Assembly (NCBI RefSeq): GCF_009867135.1
Contig: NZ_CP047226.1
Location: forward strand, 62,001 to 126,000
Reading direction: 5' to 3'
DNA: 64,000 nt
Origin: Moraxella osloensis
Lineage (GTDB): Bacteria; Pseudomonadota; Gammaproteobacteria; Pseudomonadales; Moraxellaceae
The notes under the pieces are model-generated. The model worked only from the letters and a program-made list of their open reading frames with translations. It was not told the origin of the DNA and did no database searches. The position numbers and the translations under genes are program-made. Positions 16,880-26,162 of the stretch are shown here, piece after piece. Position 1 is the stretch's first letter, and each line of letters starts with the position of its first letter.

Positions 16880-17501
16880 AATTTTTTCCTCATTGTTGAT
16901 TACTATACTTGTGTCTATAGTTATATAGGTAGTTAGTATAATTCCCAAATATGACAGTATTATAAAGAGAATAATGGTCAAGGAAATACTAAAAGCCTAG
17001 ATGCCATTATAAAACAATCATCGGCCGCAACAATGTAAGGATTAGGGACAAAATGTTGAGAATACGTAAATAAATCCTAATGCCATTAAGGAAGTTATTC
17101 GGTAGCGTTAACAATCAGTGAGCTTATCAATGCAAAGAGGTAAATTTTTATTGTAGGCTAAATTCTATGGTCTAGGCATAGGGCGGGAGCAAAAGACAAG
17201 TAATCTGACGGCATTAACAAAGCTACAGCTCCATTAACACAGCATTGCAATACTTACTAACGCTTACCAGAAGCATGAACATTCTTAACCATGCATGGTT
17301 TTTTTTTGCACTTTTTTATACACAGCCTATGAGAAAGCCACAAACCTTACAAAAGTGCTCGTTACAACGCTATAGAATTATTTTAATATGCAGTCATGTG
17401 ATAAAGCATAGGTTAACAGGCTTTAACAACTAAAATGCACCTATAAAAGTGTTAAAGTACAAAAGCAGGACATTGAAAACAATAAAAAAAGGAGAATTAT
17501 C
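16880..17501. other. intergenic region without a convincing gene
   Basis: About 620 bp, AT-rich, with no open frame showing a ribosome site or recognisable protein. It separates the divergent secreted-protein and DUF1328 genes and must hold both promoters. AAAGGAG just before 17502 is the ribosome site of the DUF1328 gene. Confidence 0.5.
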
Positions 17502-17657
17502 ATGTTTCGTTGGGCTATTATTTTCGCTGTAATCGCACTCATTGCTAGTTTCTTAGGGTTTGGTGGTGTGGCAGGTTTATCGGCAAACTTGGCATATGTG
17601 TTCTTGGCAGTAGCAGTGATTTTATTTATTATTGCCTTTATTAGCCGAAAAGTTTAA
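17502..17657 (+). CDS. DUF1328 family small membrane protein (YtjA-like)
   Basis: A 51-residue protein with two hydrophobic helices, [22 protein letters not shown], then [17 protein letters not shown] ending S-R-K-V. This is the compact pattern of DUF1328/UPF0391 proteins (E. coli YtjA), found in the inner membrane and of unknown function, often stress-induced. AAAAAAAGGAG lies nine bases upstream, an excellent ribosome site. It stands alone and ends at a long-stem terminator shared with the convergent membrane-protein gene. Confidence 0.85.
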   Translation: MFRWAIIFAVIALIASFLGFGGVAGLSANLAYVFLAVAVILFIIAFISRKV

Positions 17658-17714
17658 ATACTAAAGTAATAAGATAGGTCTATTTAATTTGGTATGATCG
17701 TACTAAATACGCTT

Positions 17715-17784
17715 AAAATAACCTTTTACAATACGAAAACACGTTTGTTTGATGCAAAGTGTTAACAATGTAAAAGGTTATTTT
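17715..17784. terminator. bidirectional long-loop terminator
   Basis: AAAATAACCTTTTACA (17715-17730) pairs perfectly with TGTAAAAGGTTATTTT (17769-17784), followed by a long T run. The loop of about 38 bases is large. The stop codon of the minus-strand gene lies inside the right arm. Confidence 0.65.
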
Positions 17785-18764
17785 TTTTTGTCAGAGTTTT
17801 CACTCAAATATAGCTTTGCCTCATATGCCAATAATGCCAGTAAGGCAACCAAAAATGGCATGATGTAATACAGTAATCTAAAAATCAATAACACTGCCAG
17901 CATCTGCGTCCGATCGACTTTGGGCAAAGCCGTAATCATAACCACTTCAAATACGCCCAGACCGCCAGGGACGTGACTTAAAATACCGATTGCCATTGAT
18001 TGAATAAACGCAGAAAATGTCGCCCAATAGCTGATATGCTCAGAAGGCGGCAATAGTAAGTATAGTACCAACGCCACGGTACTTAAATCTAAAATGGCAA
18101 TCGCAATCTGTTGCAGCACAATTTTAGCGGGCGGTAAGTCAAAACGCCAACCCCGAATCACCACATGTTTGCCTTGCTTGCCAGCGTACACAATAATCGC
18201 AGCAATCATACTTAACATGGTGATGCCAAGCACCCGTACATAAAAAGTATGCTCAAAGATGCCGAGGGATTTATCCAGTTCAGATAATAGTTGAATGGTA
18301 ATCTCAGGATGGCTAGTCAAAGACGCCCCAATCAACGTGGTAATACCAAAGGTAAACGCCATTGACACCATCCAGACGATGTTGGCAATTTCATTATGAG
18401 TCAGATTAAAACGGCGATAGTTACGATAACGGATACCACTGGCGGTAACAAGATTGAGCCCAATGGTGTGGCTAATAGCATAAGCGGTAAAAGAGGTGAG
18501 GGCGACATGGCGGTAATCAAGTTTTTTGCCGATTTGGCGGAGCGCAATAAAATCATAAATGGTGAGTACTAAATAACCAAAAGCCACCACGATGGCGGCG
18601 ATAAAAAGATGAAAAGTAGGAATATGCGCGATAGCGTCTAGAACGTCTTGATAGTGCACAGTTTTGGTCAAACGGTAAAGCGCGCGAATTGCCATGAAAA
18701 AAATCAATACTGTAATCGCTGTTAATGCAAGTCGCCAAACCTGCTTAAACCAAGAACTATTCAT
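17778..18764 (-). CDS. UPF0104/YbhN-type membrane protein (MprF-like flippase domain)
   Basis: A 328-residue polytopic protein of the 'lysylphosphatidylglycerol synthase transmembrane region' family. It has about eight hydrophobic helices and the family motifs N-L-V-T-A-S-G-I-R-Y-R-N-Y (middle) and I-L-S-H-V-P-G-G-L-G-V-F-E (near 265), which line the flippase cavity in MprF. It carries no aminoacyl-transferase domain, so it is not a lysyl-PG synthase itself; a lipid-transport role is inferred. The C-terminus is a short basic tail (D-K-K-K). DUF1289 lies 47 bases upstream on the same strand. Confidence 0.75.
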   Translation of the reverse strand: MNSSWFKQVWRLALTAITVLIFFMAIRALYRLTKTVHYQDVLDAIAHIPTFHLFIAAIVVAFGYLVLTIYDFIALRQIGKKLDYRHVALTSFTAYAISHTIGLNLVTASGIRYRNYRRFNLTHNEIANIVWMVSMAFTFGITTLIGASLTSHPEITIQLLSELDKSLGIFEHTFYVRVLGITMLSMIAAIIVYAGKQGKHVVIRGWRFDLPPAKIVLQQIAIAILDLSTVALVLYLLLPPSEHISYWATFSAFIQSMAIGILSHVPGGLGVFEVVMITALPKVDRTQMLAVLLIFRLLYYIMPFLVALLALLAYEAKLYLSENSDKKK

Positions 18765-18811
18765 GCATTCAACCTAATTTTTTTTAGTAGAAATTACGAT
18801 CATTTAATCAA

Positions 18812-19096
18812 TTAGTCGCCAACATTATTTTCATTATCTTCAAACAATGTCAAATTTATCTCATCATCTTGCGCAGTTTGGGTGGGGGTTTGGTGCGCCA
18901 AACGCTCGGCACGCAGTCGTTTGAGTCGTCGGATAGTCAATAACTTAAGTACTTGCCGCTTTTGTGAGTCATTCATCATTAGCCAAAGGTCACGCTCGGT
19001 ACGATTGCGCAAACAGCCTTTACAATACCCCTGTTTATCAAGCTCGCAGACTTGAATACAAGGACTGGCAATCTCAAATAACTCTTGCTGCTCCAT
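18812..19096 (-). CDS. DUF1289 family cysteine-rich small protein
   Basis: A 94-residue protein with the DUF1289 signature S-P-C-I-Q-V-C-E-L-D-K-Q-G-Y-C-K-G-C-L-R-N-R-T-E, whose four cysteines probably bind a metal. W-L-M-M-N-D-S-Q-K-R-Q follows, then an Arg/Leu-rich helix. The C-terminal acidic tail is not part of the family core. Family function is unknown. It lies directly upstream of the YbhN-like gene on the same strand and is probably cotranscribed with it. Confidence 0.8.
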   Translation of the reverse strand: MEQQELFEIASPCIQVCELDKQGYCKGCLRNRTERDLWLMMNDSQKRQVLKLLTIRRLKRLRAERLAHQTPTQTAQDDEINLTLFEDNENNVGD

Positions 19097-19357
19097 CGCG
19101 GTGATAACTCCTGACTACGCCATGCAAATGGACGAGTAATCCACCTATGCAGAGATAGGGTTAACTGGGCGGAAAATCAAATAACACAGGCAAAAACGTA
19201 CCACCAAACACGGCTATCTAACTAACACGACAAATTTTAACGTGTTGAAACCTCGCATCATGGCTATTTTAGCCAAGCAATGCTAAGATTAAATGTTAGC
19301 CAAACCAACAACAGTCGATATGATAATTTACTATAATTAAAAATTTGAGATAAAGCC

Positions 19358-19972
19358 ATGCAAATTGTGTATATCCACGGACTTGATAGCAATCCAAACG
19401 CCGAAAAAGCGCAAAAACTCAAAGAGTTTTGTGCCAAAAATTTCCCACAAATCAAGGTTGTTGCGCCCGATTTGAATCGTTCACCCAATGAGTCTATTGC
19501 TTTAATCCAAGAAATTATTGGCAAAGACCCCAATACAGGTTTGGTCGGTAGTTCGCTCGGTGGATTTTATGGCAATATTTTGGCAAATTTGACAGGTAAA
19601 AAAACGGTATTGCTCAATCCAAGTGTGCACAGTGGCACGAGTCTCAAGCGTTTTTTTGGGGAAGATTTTGACAGTTTGCCCGATGATTATATCGGTCACG
19701 TCACCCCCGATGGTTGGCATATTAGCAAAAAAGATATTGAGTGGCTGGTAGCAAATCGCCCCGAACAATCGCTCAATCCGCAGAATTTATTGGTAATTTT
19801 GAAAAAAGGCGATGAGTTGCTCAATTTCCAAGATGCAGTTGATTATTTTAGTCGGCAGGACGCTCAAAGCCACATTATCGTAGAAGAGGGTGGCGACCAT
19901 CGCATGAGCGATTTCGAGACCAAATTACCGCAAATTATACTGTTCTTGTTTGGCTTGCCGTTGATTAAGTAA
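19358..19972 (+). CDS. yqiA: YqiA/YcfP-family alpha/beta hydrolase (esterase)
   Basis: Cytoplasmic esterase of the UPF0227/YqiA type, 204 residues. It opens with I-V-Y-I-H-G-L-D-S-N-P (oxyanion region), has the nucleophile elbow G-S-S-L-G-G (serine about residue 66), an aspartate in the I-L-K-K-G-D-E-L-L strand and the catalytic His near the end (G-G-D-H-R-M-S-D). It sits just upstream of parE, as yqiA does in E. coli, which supports the name. No clear Shine-Dalgarno is visible beyond GAGA. Physiological substrate unknown. Confidence 0.85.
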   Translation: MQIVYIHGLDSNPNAEKAQKLKEFCAKNFPQIKVVAPDLNRSPNESIALIQEIIGKDPNTGLVGSSLGGFYGNILANLTGKKTVLLNPSVHSGTSLKRFFGEDFDSLPDDYIGHVTPDGWHISKKDIEWLVANRPEQSLNPQNLLVILKKGDELLNFQDAVDYFSRQDAQSHIIVEEGGDHRMSDFETKLPQIILFLFGLPLIK

Positions 19973-20090
19973 AAATTTTCTCGAAAGGTCAGGCTTTAGC
20001 CTAGAAAATGGGTTTGCGTCATACCACTAGCTATATCTACTATTTGTATTTGTCATGAATCATTTAAAATTTTAAAAAATTAAGGTTGTT

Positions 20091-21980
20091 ATGAGTAGTT
20101 ACACATCCGCATCCCTCGAAGTGTTAGAAGGTCTTGACCCGGTACGCCGCCGCCCCGGCATGTACACTGACACCACACGCCCCAACCACCTGGCCCAAGA
20201 AGTCATCGACAACTCGGTGGACGAAGCCCTTGCAGGTCACGCCAAAAACATTACTGTCATTCTACACACCGACGGCTCGCTGTCAGTCGAAGATGACGGA
20301 CGCGGCATGCCCACTGACATTCACCCCGAATTTAAGCAATCAGGCATTGAATTGATTCTGACACGCCTACACGCAGGCGGTAAATTTTCTACCGACAACT
20401 ACCAAGTCTCAGGCGGTCTGCATGGCGTGGGGATTTCAGTCGTTAATGCCTTGTCGCACAAAGTCGATGTCACGGTGTGGCGAAATGGCGAAGCATTCAC
20501 CATGCAATTTGTCGATGGCAATGCCGTTGCCCCGCTTGCCATTGCTCAAGCTAGCAACAAGAAAAAACGCGGTACACTCGTGCGATTTTGGGTCAATGAA
20601 ACATACTTTGACACGCCAAAATTTAACATCAAACAACTTAAACATCATCTTAAAGCCAAAGCCGTGTTATCTGCAGGGCTGACCATTACTTTTATCAATG
20701 AAATTGATGGCGACAAAAACGTTTGGCAATTTACCGATGGGCTATCGCAATATCTCACTGAGCAACTGGTCGAAGAAATCACCCTCCCAGAACAGCCATT
20801 CGTGTTTAATTACGACGCCAAAAAAGGCGAACGAGCAGGGTTAAGCTTTGCCATTTGTTGGCTTAGCGAGGGTGGTACGCCTGTGCAAGAAAGCTACGTT
20901 AACTTGATTCCTACGGCTCAAGGTGGCACCCACGTCAATGGACTACGCACAGGTATTACGGACGCCTTAAAAGAATTTTGTGAACTGCACAATCTACTGC
21001 CGCGCAATGTCAAACTCGCTCCTGAAGATGTGTGGGATGGGGTTAATTATATTTTATCGCTAAAATTCTCCGAACCGCAATTTAGCGGACAGACCAAAGA
21101 GCGCCTATCGAGCCGAGAAGCGGCAGGCGTGGTGCAAGCCTTTGCCAAAGATGGCTTTAGCTTGTGGCTCAATCAAAACTCGGAGATTGCCAAACAAATC
21201 GCTGAATTGGCGATTAATAAAGCAGGCAAACGGCTGAAATCCGCCAAAAAAGTTGAGCGTAAAAAAATCACCCAAGGACCCGCCTTGCCAGGCAAATTGG
21301 CAGATTGTCGCGGTGATTTGCGAGATGGGGCAGAGCTGTTTTTGGTGGAAGGGGATTCGGCAGGTGGCTCTGCAAAACAGGCACGTGACCGTCACTTCCA
21401 AGCCATTATGCCCCTGCGAGGCAAGATTTTGAACACGTGGGAAGTGTCGCCCGATACGGTGCTTGCAAGTGAAGAAATCCACAACATTGCCATTGCCATT
21501 GGCGTTGATCCTGATTCGGACGACTTGAGCGAACTGCGTTATGATAAAGTCTGTATTTTGGCGGATGCCGATTCGGATGGACTGCATATTGCCACGCTGC
21601 TGTGTGCGCTGTTTGTCAAACATTTTAAAGCGCTCGTTGATGCTGGGCATCTGTATGTCGCTATGCCACCGCTATACCGCATTGATATTGGCAAAGAGGT
21701 GGAGTACGCCCTTGATAATGACGAGCTTGAGCAAATCTTGAAAAAAGTGGCAAAAAATAAAAAGCCGCAAATTACCCGATTCAAGGGCTTGGGCGAGATG
21801 AGTGCCGAACAGCTACGTGAAACCACGATGAATCCTGATACGCGACGTTTGGTGCAGCTAGACCTTGATGACCCAATTGCAACCGATAGCATGATGGATA
21901 TGCTGCTTGCCAAAAAACGCGCCAGCGACCGTAAGATGTGGCTTGAGCAAAAAGGCGATTTGGCAGAAATTGGGGTTTGA
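20091..21980 (+). CDS. parE: DNA topoisomerase IV subunit B
   Basis: ATPase subunit of the type IIA topoisomerase that decatenates daughter chromosomes, partner of ParC (not in this window). It has 629 residues: GHKL ATPase domain with E-V-I-D-N-S-V-D-E-A and D-D-G-R-G-M-P, the Q-T-K-E-R-L transducer lysine region, and a TOPRIM domain with L-V-E-G-D-S-A-G-G-S-A and D-A-D-S-D-G. ParE rather than GyrB is indicated by its length and its place behind yqiA. The ATG follows an A-rich leader with AAGG eight bases upstream. The unrelated HEPN-like gene begins three bases after the stop. Confidence 0.95.
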   Translation: MSSYTSASLEVLEGLDPVRRRPGMYTDTTRPNHLAQEVIDNSVDEALAGHAKNITVILHTDGSLSVEDDGRGMPTDIHPEFKQSGIELILTRLHAGGKFSTDNYQVSGGLHGVGISVVNALSHKVDVTVWRNGEAFTMQFVDGNAVAPLAIAQASNKKKRGTLVRFWVNETYFDTPKFNIKQLKHHLKAKAVLSAGLTITFINEIDGDKNVWQFTDGLSQYLTEQLVEEITLPEQPFVFNYDAKKGERAGLSFAICWLSEGGTPVQESYVNLIPTAQGGTHVNGLRTGITDALKEFCELHNLLPRNVKLAPEDVWDGVNYILSLKFSEPQFSGQTKERLSSREAAGVVQAFAKDGFSLWLNQNSEIAKQIAELAINKAGKRLKSAKKVERKKITQGPALPGKLADCRGDLRDGAELFLVEGDSAGGSAKQARDRHFQAIMPLRGKILNTWEVSPDTVLASEEIHNIAIAIGVDPDSDDLSELRYDKVCILADADSDGLHIATLLCALFVKHFKALVDAGHLYVAMPPLYRIDIGKEVEYALDNDELEQILKKVAKNKKPQITRFKGLGEMSAEQLRETTMNPDTRRLVQLDLDDPIATDSMMDMLLAKKRASDRKMWLEQKGDLAEIGV

Positions 21981-21983
21981 TAA

Positions 21984-22940
21984 ATGAGTATACTTAAGAA
22001 TGCTATTGATTCGATTGAAATTGGCTTAGAAGATTATAATACAGGTGAAGAACGTAGATTCTTATCTGCTACGAGAAATTTATACGCGGGTATCTTACTA
22101 TTATTTAAATATAAGCTAGTTTTACTCAGCCCACCAGATAGTGATGAAGTCCTTATTAAAACTTCAATCAAGCCTATTTTAATAAATGGTTGTTTAGAAT
22201 GGGTAGGCAGTGGTAATAAAACTGTAGATTTTCAAGATATTAAAAAACGCTTCAATGATTTAAATATTTCTGTTGATTGGAAAATTTTAGAAAGCATTCA
22301 AAAATACAGAAATAATATTGAACACTATTATAGCAATTATAATAAATCATCAGTTGAGCAGCTCATATCTAACAGCTTTTTAGTTATAAGAGATTTTATA
22401 GTTACTGAATTAGAGGTAAATCCTTTAGATTTGCTATGTAAATCGTCTTGGGATACGATGCTTGCGATTAATGATGTGTATAAGAAAGAGAAAGCGGAAC
22501 GAGATGACGCAATAGCTTCTCTAAATTATTTATCGCCAGTTTTAGAAAAAATATTTGAAGATGCTATTTGTCCTGCTTGTGGCTCGGAGCTAATAGTTCC
22601 AGAAGTTGAGAATGAAAATGCTCAAGATGTGTATATTTATATATGTCGTTCTTGCAATCATCAGATAAAGTATAAAGAAATTGTAGAAATCGGTATTGAA
22701 AATTATTATAGTTATGATTTACATCTACATATTAAAGAAGGGGGCGATTCTCCAATCGCAATTTGTCCAGAGTGTAGTGGAACATATCTTTATGAAGAAA
22801 ATGTATGTGCAGAATGTGGATTTGAATCAAATTTAGAATGTGAGATGTGCAGTGATAGACTTTGTCCAGAAGATTTAGAATTGGAAGGAATTTGTAGCTA
22901 CTGTAATTATAAAAGAGAAAAATATTTTAATGAAGATTGA
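21984..22940 (+). CDS. HEPN-like protein with C-terminal zinc ribbons
   Basis: Not a named family to me. The 318-residue protein has an all-helical N-terminal half that contains R109-N-N-I-E-H114, an R-x4-H motif like that of HEPN ribonucleases, within a helix (S-I-Q-K-Y-R-N-N-I-E-H-Y-Y). The C-terminal half has paired cysteines at 196/199, 221/224, 261/264, 275/278, 286/289 and 304/307, forming about three zinc ribbons. The gene is very AT-rich, unlike parE, which ends three bases upstream, so it looks acquired yet riding on the parE transcript. A nucleic-acid-directed toxin or defence effector is possible but unproven. Confidence 0.6.
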   Translation: MSILKNAIDSIEIGLEDYNTGEERRFLSATRNLYAGILLLFKYKLVLLSPPDSDEVLIKTSIKPILINGCLEWVGSGNKTVDFQDIKKRFNDLNISVDWKILESIQKYRNNIEHYYSNYNKSSVEQLISNSFLVIRDFIVTELEVNPLDLLCKSSWDTMLAINDVYKKEKAERDDAIASLNYLSPVLEKIFEDAICPACGSELIVPEVENENAQDVYIYICRSCNHQIKYKEIVEIGIENYYSYDLHLHIKEGGDSPIAICPECSGTYLYEENVCAECGFESNLECEMCSDRLCPEDLELEGICSYCNYKREKYFNED

Positions 22941-22967
22941 TTAATTTTTTATAAATTTTTTAAATGT

Positions 22968-23306
22968 ATGAATCAAGTTCTTAATACCCTTTTACTGTTT
23001 ATTATCACCGCCATTGCCGAGATTGTCAGTTGTTATCTTGGCTATCTAATGCTCAAACAGCATAAACCGCTTTGGCTCATTGTACCTATGACTATCACGC
23101 TCGCCCTGTTCGTATGGCTACTGACCCTTCATCCCACAGCGACAGGGCGAGTATATGCCGCATATGGTGGCATATATATCGCGACGGCTTTGGTATGGCT
23201 AAAATTTGTCGATGGCGTTTCTCTGACGCACTGGGACAGCATTGGCGGTTTGGTGATACTGTTGGGCGCAACTATCATTATCCTTCAGCCCAAAAGTCTG
23301 TTATAA
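22968..23306 (+). CDS. YnfA family (UPF0060) membrane protein
   Basis: A 112-residue inner-membrane protein with four helices in the small multidrug resistance fold. The YnfA pattern is clear: A-E-I-V-S-C-Y-L-G-Y-L, a conserved H-P-T-A-T-G-R-V-Y-A-A-Y-G-G-I-Y-I loop, and a fourth helix with G-A-T-I-I-I-L-Q-P. YnfA proteins have been linked to efflux of cationic compounds in some enterics; the role here is unknown. No strong ribosome site precedes the ATG, which follows an AT-rich spacer after the HEPN-like gene. Confidence 0.88.
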   Translation: MNQVLNTLLLFIITAIAEIVSCYLGYLMLKQHKPLWLIVPMTITLALFVWLLTLHPTATGRVYAAYGGIYIATALVWLKFVDGVSLTHWDSIGGLVILLGATIIILQPKSLL

Positions 23307-23386
23307 ATGTCTCCAATCAACAAATTTGCTAATTTTAGTGCACTAATGTAAACTCAAATTAAATTACTAAATCAAAGAGATCCCAC

Positions 23387-24022
23387 ATGGATATCAACCA
23401 AACGCCATTAGATCCCAGCCAATTTGGCTCAAATGTGCCCCGTCGCGATGACCCAAACATCGCCAAGCTCGCCGCAAAATACTTAAAAATGCGCGGTTGG
23501 CAACTTGTGGGCGAGATGCCCAATGTCAAACAGCTGGTGATGCTCGCCGTCCCGCACACCTCAAACGAAGACGGTTGGAACGCGGTGATGGGTATTTTAA
23601 CGCTTGGCATTGATGTCAAACTCATGGGCAAAAAAGAGTTGTTTCGTATTCCAGTTATCGGTCCTTTTTTAAAGTGGGGCGGTATGATCTCAATTGACCG
23701 TCAGAAAAAAGGCTCGACTTTGCAGGCGACTTTGGAGCAGTTTAACCAACAAGATCAGCTTTGGTTGGCATTGGCACCCGAAGGGACACGAAGTTATACC
23801 GATAAGTGGAAAACAGGCTTTTATCATATTGCCGTAGGCGCAGGCGTACCAATTTTACCGATTGCAATGGACTATAAAACCAAGCAAATCCGCTTTATGC
23901 CTTTGTTTTACCCAACGGGCGACTATGATGCCGATTTACCGAAAATTTTAGAACGCTATCGCGGCGTTTTGGGTAAGCATTTTGATAAAATGTCACAGCC
24001 GTTGCAAGATTTGCATGGCTAA
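23387..24022 (+). CDS. 1-acyl-glycerol-3-phosphate acyltransferase-like protein
   Basis: A 211-residue protein of the PlsC-type acyltransferase superfamily. It shows the H-x4-D box in V-P-H-T-S-N-E-D-G-W (about residues 49-56), then K-K-E-L-F-R-I-P-V-I-G-P-F-L-K-W-G-G and the substrate motif A-P-E-G-T-R-S. These are the elements that transfer a fatty acyl chain to a lysophospholipid. There is no membrane helix, unlike classic PlsC, so it belongs to the soluble or peripheral subgroup. CATGG context gives the start at 23387; a weak AGAGA lies upstream. The exact acceptor is unknown. Confidence 0.8.
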   Translation: MDINQTPLDPSQFGSNVPRRDDPNIAKLAAKYLKMRGWQLVGEMPNVKQLVMLAVPHTSNEDGWNAVMGILTLGIDVKLMGKKELFRIPVIGPFLKWGGMISIDRQKKGSTLQATLEQFNQQDQLWLALAPEGTRSYTDKWKTGFYHIAVGAGVPILPIAMDYKTKQIRFMPLFYPTGDYDADLPKILERYRGVLGKHFDKMSQPLQDLHG

Positions 24023-24383
24023 TTGTCTTAGCTACCCATGAATCTGTGATGCTGTTGCTACGGTGAGCTAATTTTAGTTAAGGTAGCTTGATGTCAAGGG
24101 CTTAACAAGTCTGCTGTCACATTCATCCCATTTATCATTAGCGGGCTGATAGGGTAAAAAAAGGGTAAAAATGCGGTATGAAAGTCCTTTTGCTAGCGAT
24201 ACGGTCAACAAAAGGGTATAAATATAAAGACCTTTTTGCTATCGCCGCTATTTGCCGGCAAAAAAACCTAAACCTGACGATGCCATAGGTTTTACAAACT
24301 ATTTCTGCTATGATAGATACAATTTTGAGACGATTTTTTAGTCGTTATTAGACCTTAATTGGACATATCAGATAGGAAATTTT
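24023..24383. promoter_or_regulatory. intergenic region with FKBP-gene promoter
   Basis: No gene is visible in 361 bp. Near its end TTTACA (24291-24296) and an extended -10 T-G-C-TATGATA (24306-24315) precede the FKBP ATG by about 70 bases. Upstream, two imperfect copies of 'CCTTTTTGCTATCGCCG' (about 24187-24203 and 24231-24247) form a degenerate direct repeat. Confidence 0.4.
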
Positions 24384-25229
24384 ATGAGCAATAATACAGT
24401 TCCCGTACTGGCAGCAGTTGTGTTAGGTGCTTTGGCATTATCACCCGTTTTTATCAAAAGTTTTGGCAATGACCCCCAAGTAGCCGCCATCGGTAGCCGT
24501 CAGTTGGCGGGTAATTCAGCCGCTATCAATGCCCAAAGCAGTGAAGTGGCAAAGGTAGGTTATAGCCTAGGTTATATGATGGGTCAAAACGTCAAAAAAG
24601 ACGCCAAAGACCTCAATCCTGCTGATATCAATCAAGGTATCAATGACGGTTTTAATGGTAAAGAATCGACCATGACCCGTGAAGAAATGATTAAAGCGGT
24701 ACAAACCTATGAGCAAAACCAAATCCAAAAACGCCTACAAGACAACCAAGCCAAAGGCGAGGCTTTCCTAGCGCAAAACGCTAAAAAAGCAGGGGTCAAA
24801 ACGACCGCGTCTGGCTTGCAGTATGAAGTGCTTAAAGAAGGTACCGGCGCGCAGCCAAAAGCCACAGATATCGTAGCGGTACAATATGAAGGTAAATTGT
24901 TAGACGGTAAAGTGTTTGATAGCACCGCACAGCATGGCGGTCAGCCTGCGGTATTCCCGCTTAACCAAGTTATCCCAGGTTGGACTGAAGGCTTACAGTT
25001 AATGAAAGAAGGCGGCAAATATCGCTTCTATATTCCATCAAAACTCGCTTACGGTGAGCAAGGCGCGCCCCAAGGTGGGATTGAGCCAAATAGTGTGCTC
25101 ATCTTTGATGTTGATTTGCTAAAAGTCAATCCACCGGCTGATGCTGCACAGCCTGCCGCAGCGGATATTCAAGCCCAATTACAACAACAAATTGAATCCA
25201 TGCAGTCAGCTTCTCAACCTGCCCAATAG
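24384..25229 (+). CDS. FKBP-type peptidyl-prolyl isomerase, Mip/FkpA-like, copy 1
   Basis: Envelope prolyl isomerase/chaperone that helps folding of exported proteins. The 281 residues begin with an uncleaved-looking hydrophobic anchor (V-P-V-L-A-A-V-V-L-G-A-L-A-L-S-P). A helical dimerisation domain (about 50-135, starting V-G-Y-S-L-G-Y-M-M-G) and the C-terminal FKBP domain (about 140-240) follow. FKBP marks are V-Q-Y-E-G-K-L-L-D-G-K-V-F-D-S, V-I-P-G-W-T-E-G-L-Q and A-Y-G-E. The tail is Gln/Ala-rich. A second, related gene follows 100 bp later, so this is a tandem duplicate. Confidence 0.88.
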   Translation: MSNNTVPVLAAVVLGALALSPVFIKSFGNDPQVAAIGSRQLAGNSAAINAQSSEVAKVGYSLGYMMGQNVKKDAKDLNPADINQGINDGFNGKESTMTREEMIKAVQTYEQNQIQKRLQDNQAKGEAFLAQNAKKAGVKTTASGLQYEVLKEGTGAQPKATDIVAVQYEGKLLDGKVFDSTAQHGGQPAVFPLNQVIPGWTEGLQLMKEGGKYRFYIPSKLAYGEQGAPQGGIEPNSVLIFDVDLLKVNPPADAAQPAAADIQAQLQQQIESMQSASQPAQ

Positions 25230-25329
25230 GTTGGGTTGGCGTCAGATAGGTGATCTCAATCAGCTGGGCAAGCGCAACTATCGAATTCGCTTGCCCTACG
25301 CATCGGCATTATGGCAAAGGAACATCCCA

Positions 25330-26124
25330 ATGATTTTAGGATATAAAAAAGTAAGTTTAGTGACTGGCATCGCTACTGGTATGCTATTAGCGGTTACGTC
25401 AATCAGCGCAAATGCCGCCCCCGCCAGCACTGGCACAAACAAAGTTGCGTCCTCTGTTTATGTACCAAAATCAACAGTAACGGCAACCAGCCCAGCATTG
25501 GCACAAGTCGGCTATAGCTTTGGCTATCTGATGGGTGAGAGCAACAAAGACAGTATTGATGACTTAAATCTTGATGCGTTTTTTCAGGGATTTCGAGATG
25601 CATACTCAGCGCAGTCGCCCAATCTTGACAAAAAACAAATGCAAAAAGTATTGCTGGACTATCAAAAAAACAAAGAAATCGCCTATGCCAAAGAAGTACA
25701 AGCATTAGCAGCTAGCAATGCGGCAGAAGGTAAACAGTTCTTGCTGCAAAACGGCAAAAAATCAGGCGTGAAGACTACCGCGTCGGGTCTGCAATACCAA
25801 GTGCTAACACAAGGGAGAGGCAAATCGCCTAAAGCAACGGACAAGGTCAAAGTCCACTACGAAGGTCGCTTGATTGACGGTACGATTTTCGACAGCTCTT
25901 ATAAACGTGGCGAACCTGTGACTTTCCCACTTAATCAAGTGATTAAAGGTTGGACAGAAGGGCTACAGTTGATGAAGGAAGGGGGTAAATACCGTCTGTT
26001 TGTCCCCGCTAATTTGGGGTATGGCGAAGCAGGTAATGCCGATATCGAACCCAATAGCGTGTTGATTTTTGATATTGAGCTGTTACAAGTCAACCCACCT
26101 GTGACCCAACCCGTTAAACTTTAA
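25330..26124 (+). CDS. FKBP-type peptidyl-prolyl isomerase, Mip/FkpA-like, copy 2
   Basis: A 264-residue paralogue of the preceding gene with a classical cleavable signal peptide (M-I-L-G-Y-K-K then a hydrophobic core ending S-A-N-A-A-P), so it should be periplasmic. It has the same helical N-terminal domain (V-G-Y-S-F-G-Y-L-M-G) and FKBP domain (V-H-Y-E-G-R-L-I-D-G-T-I-F-D-S; V-I-K-G-W-T-E-G-L-Q). The ATG at 25330 is preceded by AAGGAAC; a longer in-frame reading from 25141 overlaps the first gene and is unlikely. A terminator follows 40 bp after the stop. Confidence 0.88.
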   Translation: MILGYKKVSLVTGIATGMLLAVTSISANAAPASTGTNKVASSVYVPKSTVTATSPALAQVGYSFGYLMGESNKDSIDDLNLDAFFQGFRDAYSAQSPNLDKKQMQKVLLDYQKNKEIAYAKEVQALAASNAAEGKQFLLQNGKKSGVKTTASGLQYQVLTQGRGKSPKATDKVKVHYEGRLIDGTIFDSSYKRGEPVTFPLNQVIKGWTEGLQLMKEGGKYRLFVPANLGYGEAGNADIEPNSVLIFDIELLQVNPPVTQPVKL

Positions 26125-26162
26125 GTTTTCTCCTATCTTAAAGTTTTGTCCCGTTTGGCTAT

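Noticed and set aside
17245-17433. 62-codon open frame in the spacer before the DUF1328 gene
   Set aside because: No ribosome site, AT-rich random-looking peptide, no neighbour support.
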